The notes beneath the pieces are model-generated. The model was given only the letters and a program-made list of their open reading frames with translations, was not told the DNA's origin and made no database searches. Made by a program: the position numbers and the translations under genes. This document shows, in pieces, positions 23,524 to 31,490 of a stretch of 64,000 bases of DNA (its first letter is position 1; every line of letters starts with the position of its first letter). Where the stretch lies: positions 36,363 to 100,362 of the forward strand of contig VGVV01000007.1 in NCBI GenBank assembly GCA_016873895.1. Reading direction: 5' to 3'. Source of the stretch: Ignavibacteria bacterium (GTDB lineage: Bacteria; Bacteroidota; Ignavibacteria; Kapaibacteriales; Kapaibacteriaceae).

Positions 23524-24177
23524 ATGTATTCCATCCTCGCATTTGAGTGCGGTCCGGTAGCGACAAATTGCTACCTCGTTGGCGACACGGATGCCAAGCT
23601 TGCATTCCTTGTTGATGCGCCTAAAGAGTCGCTGTCAATTGTACTTGATACCCTCGCCAGCAGGGGCTGGAAACTCACCGAGATCTTGCTTACCCATACA
23701 CACTGGGATCATACGGCAGATTGCCATGAACTTCAGCTGGCCACTGGTGCACGAGTTGTTGTCCACGCAGAGGATGTCTATAGGCTAACTGACCCCATGA
23801 AGCATACAATCTGGCCACTACCGTTTACTATCCAGGCTGTAACTGATTTCGAAACCATTTCGGGTACGGAAGGCCATCTACACGTGCTCGGAGAGGCAGG
23901 TAAGATCAAATGGGTACATACCCCTGGTCACACTGAGGGCGGTGTATGCTTTATCGACGAACTTCACAGCGTGGTCTATGCTGGTGACACCCTTTTTGCT
24001 GGCAGTATCGGTAGGACAGATCTTCCAGGGGGCGATATGAAGACGCTCTGTGATTCGATTCATCAGGTATTATTTTGCCTGCCAGACCCGACGACTGTGT
24101 TTCCCGGCCACGGGCCTATAACTACAATCGGCGATGAGAAGATATCCAACCCATTTGTCGGACTGCTCGCATCATGA
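23524..24177 (+). CDS. MBL-fold metallo-hydrolase (glyoxalase II-like)
   Basis: The 217-residue protein has the metallo-beta-lactamase signature LTHTHWDHTADC (HxHxDH), a further His in TPGHTEGGVCF, Asp in YAGDTLFAGSIGRTDLPGG and His in FPGHGPIT, giving the binuclear metal site. It belongs to the YcbL/glyoxalase II-like group, expected to hydrolyse a thioester such as S-lactoylglutathione, bacillithiol thioester or a related substrate. Its TGA overlaps the ATG of lptE (ATGA). A TAGATTCG box lies 4 bp before the ATG, suggesting a leaderless transcript divergent from the broken barrel gene. Confidence 0.85.
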   Translation: MYSILAFECGPVATNCYLVGDTDAKLAFLVDAPKESLSIVLDTLASRGWKLTEILLTHTHWDHTADCHELQLATGARVVVHAEDVYRLTDPMKHTIWPLPFTIQAVTDFETISGTEGHLHVLGEAGKIKWVHTPGHTEGGVCFIDELHSVVYAGDTLFAGSIGRTDLPGGDMKTLCDSIHQVLFCLPDPTTVFPGHGPITTIGDEKISNPFVGLLAS

Positions 24178-24710
24178 AAAACGTTTCATTCTTCCTTCAT
24201 GCAGTCCACACTCAACGTAGTCTAGTTTCGCATATCACAATTGTGATTTGCGCGTTCATGCTCACTGCATGCTATTCGTTTCGTGGGGGGTCGGTTCCAG
24301 ATCACATAGCCACAATGTCCGTTGCATCGGTGATCGACCGCAGTGGCTTTGGCGACCCCGCGTTTCGTGAGTTTTGCACCGAAACATTGATTCGCAGATT
24401 TCGAAGTGACAACACCGTTCAACTGGTCGAAGAAAACGGTGACGCGCGGATCTCAACGATACTCACAAGAGTTCAAGATCAGATTGCTGCACTGCAGTCT
24501 GGTGATGTCGAAGGAACCCGCCGCATCACAGTTGCTATTGAAGTAGAATACTTCGATGCGGTTAAGAACAAGCTGGTATGGAAGCGCACGTTCGAAAACT
24601 CTGATGTTTATAACGTTAGCGATCCGACGGAAGGACGCAGGGCAGCGGCCGAAAGGTCGATCAAACGAATTGCCGACGACGTACTTCTTGCAGTTGTGTC
24701 CGATTGGTAG
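24174..24710 (+). CDS. lptE: LptE-like LPS assembly lipoprotein
   Basis: The 178-residue protein has an N-terminal signal with lipobox LTAC, then YSFRGGSVPDHIATMSVASVIDRSGFGDPAF, the typical start of Bacteroidota LptE. The rest (LIRRFRSDNTVQLVEENGDARI, KLVWKRTFENSDVYN) fits the LptE fold. It would form the plug/partner of LptD for lipopolysaccharide insertion in the outer membrane. It overlaps the upstream hydrolase gene by 4 bp. No lptD is in the window. The alternative is a generic outer-membrane lipoprotein, less likely. Confidence 0.8.
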   Translation: MKNVSFFLHAVHTQRSLVSHITIVICAFMLTACYSFRGGSVPDHIATMSVASVIDRSGFGDPAFREFCTETLIRRFRSDNTVQLVEENGDARISTILTRVQDQIAALQSGDVEGTRRITVAIEVEYFDAVKNKLVWKRTFENSDVYNVSDPTEGRRAAAERSIKRIADDVLLAVVSDW

Positions 24711-24770
24711 GGCGGTGTGTTGACTCAGCAATAATCGTTCTGTTTCACACATTATACCCAAAGCTCTTCC

Positions 24771-26255
24771 ATGGAAGACATCCTTCTTGCCGTCTACTTT
24801 TTGTCGCTGTGCGTACTCTTCGCCTTCGGACTCCACGGTCTCGTGATGATCTACTACTATCACAAGACGCAGAAAGCAACTCACCAAGAGCCGGTGGTAA
24901 ACTCCAGTAATCTTCCGGTTGTTACCATTCAGTTGCCGTTTTACAACGAGCTGTACGTGGTCGATCGTCTCGTTGAAGCGGTTTGCGAGATTGACTACCC
25001 TAAGGATAAGCTAGAGATTCAATTGTTGGATGATTCTACAGACGAAACAGTAGATATCTCGCGAAGCCTGGCCGAGCGTTTCCGTGCGCAAGGATTTGAT
25101 ATCAAGCATATTCATCGCACCAATCGTCAGGGTTACAAGGCTGGTGCACTAAAAGAAGGATTGGCCGCTGCTCGTGGTGAGTTCGTTGCCATTTTTGATG
25201 CAGACTTCATTCCGAAGTCAGACTTTCTGCGTAAGACCATCCCGTACTTCGTCGATAATAAAGTGGGTATGGTGCAAACACGTTGGGAACACCTCAACGA
25301 AGATTACTCGTACCTAACAAAGGCTCAAGCTTTTGCTCTAGACGGACATTTCGTGATTGAGCAGCAGATTCGTCACAAGGCTGGATTCTTCATCAACTTT
25401 AATGGTACTGCAGGCATTTGGCGCAAGAGTACCATTGAGGATGCAGGAAACTGGCACAGCGATACGCTGGCGGAAGACTTGGATCTTTCCTACCGCGCTC
25501 AACTCAAGGGTTGGCGCTTTGTATTCCTGAACGGTGTTACGTCGCCTGCGGAGCTTCCGGCAGATATCAATTCACTCAAGACGCAGCAATTCCGCTGGAC
25601 GAAAGGGGCTGTCGAGACTGCTAAGAAGCTGTTGCCATCGGTATGGAAGAGTGGCCTCTCACTCAAGCACAAGCTTGAATGCACAGTTCACCTTACCAGC
25701 AACATCGTTTTCCCATTCATCATGATGGTGGCGTTTTTAAACGTTCCTATCGTAGTGATCAAAAACACTGCCGAGTCAAATCCAAAACAGATGTTTGGGC
25801 TGATGTCGTATGCAGACTTCTACAGCATCATGTCAATCTTTGTTCTTGCAAGTATCTCAACGTTCCTCTTCTACATGTACGCACAGCGTGCGATTTACCT
25901 TGATTGGCAGCGCAGGCTTCTGTTGTTCCCCGTGTTCATGGCAGGTTCAATGGGGCTAGCAGTTAACAACACGCGTGCAGTTATCGAGGCTATCATTGGC
26001 AAGAGAACCGAGTTTAAGCGTACACCGAAGTATGCTATTAAACAAAACGGCGATGACTGGAAGAAGAAGCGCTACGTACAAAGGAAGGTAAGTTGGATCG
26101 TTATTGTAGAGCTAGCATTTGCCGCCTACTTTGTCTTTGGTATTGCGAATTCATTCCGTTACGCAGAAATTGCAGCTATACCGTTCCAGCTTATGTTTCT
26201 GTTTGGCTTTGGCACGGTAGGAGTTCTCTCTTTACGTCACGCAATTAGCAGATAA
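24771..26255 (+). CDS. membrane family 2 glycosyltransferase (cellulose-synthase-like)
   Basis: The 494 residues show an N-terminal membrane helix, the GT-A domain with LLDDSTDET, FDADFIPKSDF (DxD), GTAGIWRKS, LAEDLDLSYRAQLKGW (catalytic Asp) and QQFRWTKGA (QxxRW), then four or so C-terminal membrane helices (from about 310). This is the processive/beta-glycosyltransferase layout of cellulose synthase-like and glucosylceramide synthase-like enzymes. There is no PilZ domain or cellulose operon partner. The product, possibly a surface polysaccharide or a glycolipid, is unknown. It follows lptE by 60 bp. Confidence 0.87.
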   Translation: MEDILLAVYFLSLCVLFAFGLHGLVMIYYYHKTQKATHQEPVVNSSNLPVVTIQLPFYNELYVVDRLVEAVCEIDYPKDKLEIQLLDDSTDETVDISRSLAERFRAQGFDIKHIHRTNRQGYKAGALKEGLAAARGEFVAIFDADFIPKSDFLRKTIPYFVDNKVGMVQTRWEHLNEDYSYLTKAQAFALDGHFVIEQQIRHKAGFFINFNGTAGIWRKSTIEDAGNWHSDTLAEDLDLSYRAQLKGWRFVFLNGVTSPAELPADINSLKTQQFRWTKGAVETAKKLLPSVWKSGLSLKHKLECTVHLTSNIVFPFIMMVAFLNVPIVVIKNTAESNPKQMFGLMSYADFYSIMSIFVLASISTFLFYMYAQRAIYLDWQRRLLLFPVFMAGSMGLAVNNTRAVIEAIIGKRTEFKRTPKYAIKQNGDDWKKKRYVQRKVSWIVIVELAFAAYFVFGIANSFRYAEIAAIPFQLMFLFGFGTVGVLSLRHAISR

Positions 26256-26263
26256 GCAACACC

Positions 26264-27262
26264 ATGAAACTTTGCACCTTTATCAGCGCCGATGCCGAAC
26301 GCATCGGCGCTTTTGTTGACAACCGCGTTGTTGATCTATGTCTAGCTCACGCAGCAGCTCTTACCAATGGCGAGCCCCTTCAGTTTGGTGTATGCTCTGC
26401 AGACATTGTGGAACTTCTTCAGCTTGGAGAGGCTGGGATGAAGGAGCTACAAGATGTTATATCGTGGTACCAAGCGCAGCCTGAATCAGCACAGGTCCAG
26501 TTATCACATTCTCTCGATGGATTACATTTTCAGTCACCAGTGCCACGGCCTACGTCCATGCGCGATGGATACGCGTTCCGTCAGCATGTCGAAGCAGCTC
26601 GCCGCAATCGCGGACTCGAGATGATCCCTGAGTTTGACGAGATACCAATCTTCTACTTTACCAACCATCAAGCCGTGTTTGGTCCGGGAGACGTGCACGT
26701 TCAAGATCTGCATTGTCAGCAGCTCGACTTCGAGCTTGAGTGCGCAATCGTTATCGGCAAGAAAGGTCGCAACATCAAAGCCTCCGAGGCAGACTCCTAT
26801 ATCGCTGGCCTGATGGTGATGAATGACTGGAGTGCCCGCGCGCTTCAGATGCAGGAGATGAAGTTGAACCTGGGTCCGGCAAAGGGCAAGGATTTTGCCA
26901 CAACACTCGGACCATGGCTCGTAACGCTGGATGAACTCCAAGACGTGACTACTGCAACGCCCGTTGGCAACCACTACGATCTTGCCATGAAATGCGTGAT
27001 TAACGGCAAAGATGTTTCCACCGGCAACGTCAAGGATATGTCCTGGACGTTTGCGCAGATTATCGAGCGCGCCAGCTATGGCGTAACGCTCTTTCCGGGC
27101 GATGTGATCGGTAGCGGCACCTGCGGCACTGGCTGCTTCCTTGAACTCAATGGCAGCAAGGTCTACGATCCAGCATGGTGGCTCAAGCCAGGAGACGTTG
27201 TCACGTGCTCCATCGACCGCCTTGGCGACCTCACCAATACAATCGTATTGGACACTCCGTAA
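26264..27262 (+). CDS. fumarylacetoacetate hydrolase family protein
   Basis: The 332-residue protein is a FAH-family hydrolase with metal ligands expected in FELECAIVIGKKGRNI (two Glu) and VMNDWSARALQ (Asp), and the conserved LGPAKGKDFATTLGPWLVTLDEL. The ATG lies 8 bp after the glycosyltransferase stop. FAH enzymes cleave C-C bonds in acylpyruvates or act in aromatic amino-acid breakdown; this full-length form with the extended N-terminal domain resembles those annotated fumarylacetoacetase-like. There are no hmgA or hpd genes alongside, so the substrate is open. Confidence 0.88.
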   Translation: MKLCTFISADAERIGAFVDNRVVDLCLAHAAALTNGEPLQFGVCSADIVELLQLGEAGMKELQDVISWYQAQPESAQVQLSHSLDGLHFQSPVPRPTSMRDGYAFRQHVEAARRNRGLEMIPEFDEIPIFYFTNHQAVFGPGDVHVQDLHCQQLDFELECAIVIGKKGRNIKASEADSYIAGLMVMNDWSARALQMQEMKLNLGPAKGKDFATTLGPWLVTLDELQDVTTATPVGNHYDLAMKCVINGKDVSTGNVKDMSWTFAQIIERASYGVTLFPGDVIGSGTCGTGCFLELNGSKVYDPAWWLKPGDVVTCSIDRLGDLTNTIVLDTP

Positions 27263-27316
27263 ACATCAAAATCAAGCATTATTGGCATGGTGCATCGTGC
27301 ATTAGAAAGCGAGCAC

Positions 27317-28657
27317 ATGGGGAGTCGTGTACTGTCGTTGTTCTTCGTCGGCGCTATCATGTCTACAGTGATATCTGCGCAAGAACCTGAGTGGTTGTTC
27401 AAGAACCATAAGTACCATCGAATGAAGACAGGTTCTTCGATGATTAGCGTGGACAGTACGTTCTACGGTTTTGTTTGATGGTGGACCCTACGATACGTAT
27501 GCAACCATTACCGCCATCGATACGGTCCGTCGCAGCTGTTCTTTCCACACCCAGATACCGCTTGGGTTACCGGTGATGTAGTTGCTCGATACGCAGCTAA
27601 CGGAACGTTCATTGATACAATTCTGCCTCGCAGATCCCGGCTGGTAAAGCGGTTGTCTTCAGATGTGATTGTTTCGGCTATGGACTCTGTGTATTTCTCG
27701 TTCAACGAGGGACGCGAATGGGTCTATATAAGTAAGACCATGCCGGTGATCAAAACAGATACAGTTTCAACAACCTCCGGTCTGGGCGACATTATCATGG
27801 CCAATAATGGTAGAATTGTCGCCGGCTTGCGCGGAATGCAGATTTATGAAGAAGATGGTGAGCTGCGCGACACAACACCTGGTGGGATTGTCGGTAGTAC
27901 TGATGGTGGAAGCACATAGCGCCGAATCACAACATCCATCGATACGACGTTGTACGTCTCATCATTACACAAGACTCCTTCGGGTACACTGCTATGTCTT
28001 GCATCTGAGGTCCGCATCGATCCATGGTATATCGATGTCCAAGGTGTGCGTCGTCGTTACGAGAGTAGAGGCATTAAGGACAAATGCTACCAGCTAGATC
28101 AGTCGTATATCTTTCGCTCAACCGATAACGGCGCAACGTGGACACGTACGTTCATCTTTCCAGACCGTGCAGCGTTAGCCCAGACCGATATCTGATTTGT
28201 CGCTATGCCAGACGGACGCATCATGGCGCTCCATCCAACATTTGGAGTTGCCATAAGTTCCGATGACGGCCTGCGATGGAGCGTGGGAGATCCGCTGAAT
28301 ATTGGTAATCCAGTCGTCAATGATGTTCTCTTTACCAACGACGGCTATGCCCACTTCGCTACATCAGATGGTTACTGCAGGCTCAAGATCAGCGATATCG
28401 TGAATGTCGAAGAGTCTAACCCAACAAGTGCAGATCACCAGTTTGCTGCGCGCATTATAAGTGCCGGTATACTCGAGGCATCGACACAGAGCCCCTTACA
28501 ATCTCTAACTGTTTACAGTACGGATGGTAGACTTATCACTTCTATGACCGGTGAGACAACAAATGCAGCTCTCGACATGTCGGGTTGCTCACAAGGGGCA
28601 TACATCGCTGTTGCAATTATCGACGGTAGTCCGGTTGCACGCATGGCAGTGCATTAG
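27317..28657 (+). pseudogene. decayed BNR-repeat T9SS cargo gene
   Basis: Starting at the ATG 27317 there is a signal peptide (MGSRVLSLFFVGAIMS...AQ) and a reading frame of 447 codons, the same length as the intact paralogs at 28.7 and 30.1 kb, but with three in-frame stops: TGA 27476-27478, TAG 27917-27919 and TGA 28193-28195. The last two fall where tryptophan is expected (DGGST*RRIT in a BNR/Asp-box repeat; QTDI*FVAMPDG). Between 27470 and 27530 another frame reads more protein-like (FDGGPYDTYATITAIDTV), suggesting two compensating indels there. A T9SS-like tail ends at 28657 (GCSQGAYIAVAIIDGSPVARMAVH). The gene is dead or badly sequenced. Confidence 0.75.
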
Positions 28658-28697
28658 GTAGGGGCTATGCGGTGGCTCGCCAGGGTAACCGCATATC

Positions 28698-30062
28698 TCA
28701 GTGGACGCAGATCGTGGTGGTCTGCGCCTGAAAAGAGTTGGCAACGCGCAGGATGTAGCGGCCCCGCGCGAGTGGGGTAGGGAGATGCACTTCCTGAGAT
28801 CCTGGTGAAAGAGATATGCCATGCAGGCACTCTCCAAGCACATTGAAGACCGATAGTGTGGTATTGCCAGCCATATCGCTGGCTTCAGTGAACACTATCG
28901 TACCGTTGTCATACCGCGCATGAAGACTCGCGGGTGTATCAGAGACAGCAACGCTGGAGAGTTCGTCTTCATAGACGTAGAGTCCAGGAGTTGTGGCGAA
29001 GTACACACGCTTTGACACTTCATCACATCGAATCACCCACACATTGCGGATGGTATCGTCGAGTTCGTTTTTGCCCCATGGGATGTCTGTTACCTGCGAC
29101 CACGTTGCACCGCCATCTGGTGAGCGATACACGAATCCGTCGCCCTTGATAACCGTAGCCGTATTGTTGATGCGAAAGCCACCGATGAAGACCTCGTCCT
29201 TGCCGTTGCGCTCACGCACATCCACAGCCCAGAAGCTTGTGTCTGCAAATCCAATACGGTCCCATGAACCCCCACCGTTAGTAGTCTTGAGTACACCACC
29301 ATTGCCTTTGATGCGTGTTTCGAGCGTAATGGCTACCACGGCATACCCTGTAAGGGGCTCACGCGGCGAGAACACGATTTTTGGGATCTCTGAATCATCG
29401 CTGATGATACTGAAGCGATCGCCTATCACGGGAACACGATTCCATGTTACACCTCTGTCGGATGAGCGAAAGATCATGCCGCCCTTGGCACCAACGTACA
29501 TAATGTTCGTACTGTCTGGTCTAATGGTGATGGTGCAAAGTCGGCTTGTTAGCGATGTTTGGATAGCACTTATGCTGTCCCATGTTGTGCCGTTATCAGT
29601 ACTCTTCCAAATCCCATTGTTCTGCGAGCCCCTTGCAGCATACCATGTGCCAGGTTGCGATGGGTCTTCAACGATTGCCTCGGAGATGAACCACATCTTG
29701 GCGTTGTTTGAATCGTTAAGAGCACGCTCGAAGGTTGCACCACCATTAGACGACCTTTTGATGCCGTCAAAAAAGTAGCCACCGGCTAGTATCACGCCGG
29801 TGTCGGCACGCGAAACACCAACGCTTGTAATAGCGTTTGGAACACCAAGGTCCCCCATTTCCACGGTGTACCAAGACTTGCCCATATCATTAGAGCGTAG
29901 GAGCTGATTGGCCCAATTGCCGATGTACAGCTTACGGGGCTCGTTGGGGTTGATGACAATAGTATGCGAGAGAACAGGATGCACAACACGCCACACTTGC
30001 GCATCCAAACGAGTCGCTGACAACAAGCAGCAGAGAATGCCTATGAGAACACGGCAGGTCAT
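28698..30062 (-). CDS. BNR/VPS10-type beta-propeller protein with T9SS tail
   Basis: The 454-residue protein has a signal peptide (MTCRVLIGILCCLLSATRLDAQ) and several Asp-box/BNR motifs: RSNDMGKSWYTV, RSSNGGATFERAL, KSTDNGTTWDSI, RSSDRGVTWNRV, KTTNGGGSWDRI, RSPDGGATWSQV. They are spaced as in a sialidase/sortilin/Ycf48-like propeller. The last ~70 residues (TTLSVFNVLGECLHGISL...GRYILRVAN) are a T9SS sorting domain. No sialidase catalytic residues were recognised, so it is probably a binding or structural surface protein. It overlaps by 4 bp the end of the upstream paralog (ATGA), so they are coupled. Confidence 0.83.
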   Translation of the reverse strand: MTCRVLIGILCCLLSATRLDAQVWRVVHPVLSHTIVINPNEPRKLYIGNWANQLLRSNDMGKSWYTVEMGDLGVPNAITSVGVSRADTGVILAGGYFFDGIKRSSNGGATFERALNDSNNAKMWFISEAIVEDPSQPGTWYAARGSQNNGIWKSTDNGTTWDSISAIQTSLTSRLCTITIRPDSTNIMYVGAKGGMIFRSSDRGVTWNRVPVIGDRFSIISDDSEIPKIVFSPREPLTGYAVVAITLETRIKGNGGVLKTTNGGGSWDRIGFADTSFWAVDVRERNGKDEVFIGGFRINNTATVIKGDGFVYRSPDGGATWSQVTDIPWGKNELDDTIRNVWVIRCDEVSKRVYFATTPGLYVYEDELSSVAVSDTPASLHARYDNGTIVFTEASDMAGNTTLSVFNVLGECLHGISLSPGSQEVHLPTPLARGRYILRVANSFQAQTTTICVH

Positions 30063-31405
30063 CGTACGATGAGTGATGATGCTCGTGATGCAGTTGTAAA
30101 CACTGATGTAATGTATGCTCCTGATTGCAGCGCAGAAACATCTAAGCGATGCTTACCGCGGCCATGCAGCTGCGTGCGAAGCAACTCGCGTCCCTCGATT
30201 GAGTAGATCACTGCTGTAATAACATCATCTACCTCGGATGCTACCACGAGATTTGACCCATACCCTCGAATTGCCAAGACATTGTCCGTATTCTGAAGCT
30301 CACGAACAGACGTGACGGCATTGCTACGATACGCTCCAACTTCGGTTGCTACGAATACTTCGGCAGGCCCCGTGGTCTGTGTTACAGCAAAGCCCCATAC
30401 ATTGGCCACAACCTCTCCAAGTTCATTCTCAAGCCACGGAACATCAGAGAGGTCTTGCCATGTGTTGCCACCATCGGGTGAGCGACAAATAATTGAATCA
30501 CCGCGCACTCCTGAGCTCGTGCCCAGAATCTCGGCACCACCGACAAAAATCTCATCACCATTATTCGTTGCGCGAACTTCCAGCGCGTTGAGAGAACTAT
30601 CCTGGAATTTCATGAGCTGCCATGTCAGACCATAATCATCGCTGTAGTGCAGACCACCGTTGCCTACGTTCCCAACCAAGGACGTAGCATACACCCGCCC
30701 ACGCACGATAGGACTCCATCGAATCTGTGAACCATCTGCAAAAGGATGTGTTCCAAGTTTATACTCCGTAGAAACCCATGTTTTGCCGCCATCACTTGAC
30801 CGATGAATTGCAGCCCGACGTCCGGTTGCTAACATAATGTGCGAACTGTCTTGAATGGGGCATATGGCAATTGCACGCATTCGTGCGCTGGCATCGAGAT
30901 CCGGGAACGTACCATGTTGTTCCCACGTTGCTCCCACATCTTCAGAACGATAGACGCCAGGGGGCGAGCTCCTTACGACATAGATAATGTCTGGATCTAC
31001 TGGGTCAAACGCAATGCTACCACTTGAGGCGATCTCAAACCTAACTCCTGTTGGGTCAGTAAGTACGTTTTCCCACGTTGCGCCGGCATCGGTGGAACGA
31101 TCAATCCCTGAAAATCCAATTCCACCGGCCAAGAGGACGGTTGTGTCCTTGGGATGATAGACAAGCGCCGTGATCTGTGACGTTCCACCAAGCTCGCCCA
31201 CGGCAAGTTCCATCCATGTAGACCCTGCGTCATGCGACGAGAGGAATCCACGAGAGTAATTGCCCGCTATCAAAGACATCGGGTTCAACGGGTTGGTCGC
31301 AATCGAGAATACCGCGCGCTGAGGAACAGCAAGATTCCAAAACTGGGCATGTGCATGAGATACCAGTGCAGCTAGCGCAAGGATCACGATGATTATTTTG
31401 TTCAT
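30059..31405 (-). CDS. BNR/VPS10-type beta-propeller protein with T9SS tail (paralog)
   Basis: This 448-residue tandem paralog of the next gene has a signal peptide (MNKIIIVILALAALVSHAHAQ) and BNR motifs SSHDAGSTWMEL, RSTDAGATWENV, RSEDVGATWEQH, RSSDGGKTWVST, YSDDYGLTWQLM, RSPDGGNTWQDL, ending in a T9SS-type tail (IEGRELLRTQLHGRGKHRLDVSALQSGAYI). The ATG at 31405, with AGGAG upstream, is preferred over the TTG at 31408. A terminator separates it from the 700-residue gene upstream. Function unknown; a surface propeller made by gene duplication is the safest description. Confidence 0.83.
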   Translation of the reverse strand: MNKIIIVILALAALVSHAHAQFWNLAVPQRAVFSIATNPLNPMSLIAGNYSRGFLSSHDAGSTWMELAVGELGGTSQITALVYHPKDTTVLLAGGIGFSGIDRSTDAGATWENVLTDPTGVRFEIASSGSIAFDPVDPDIIYVVRSSPPGVYRSEDVGATWEQHGTFPDLDASARMRAIAICPIQDSSHIMLATGRRAAIHRSSDGGKTWVSTEYKLGTHPFADGSQIRWSPIVRGRVYATSLVGNVGNGGLHYSDDYGLTWQLMKFQDSSLNALEVRATNNGDEIFVGGAEILGTSSGVRGDSIICRSPDGGNTWQDLSDVPWLENELGEVVANVWGFAVTQTTGPAEVFVATEVGAYRSNAVTSVRELQNTDNVLAIRGYGSNLVVASEVDDVITAVIYSIEGRELLRTQLHGRGKHRLDVSALQSGAYITSVFTTASRASSLIVR

Positions 31406-31430
31406 CAACTATTCTCCTGCCAAACAAAAT

Positions 31431-31459
31431 GGGGGAATCAGCCAGGCTGATTCCCCCAA
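31431..31459 (-). terminator. intrinsic terminator
   Basis: A perfect 14-bp inverted repeat (TGGGGGAATCAGCC with GGCTGATTCCCCCA, 1-base spacer) is followed on the minus strand by TTTTGTTT. It ends the gene at 31491-33497 before the BNR pair begins. Confidence 0.88.
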
Positions 31460-31490
31460 TTATACGAAGACTTAGCGTTTAGGCGCAGAT

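Noticed and set aside
27476..28195. Stop codon recoding (TAG/TGA read as Trp)
   Set aside because: TAG and TGA end many intact genes here (for example 6158, 19375, 24177) and Trp is normally TGG; decay or read error is simpler.
28993..29778. Plus-strand 261-codon open frame
   Set aside because: It runs antisense through the BNR gene at 28698-30062, which has signal peptide, repeats and T9SS tail.
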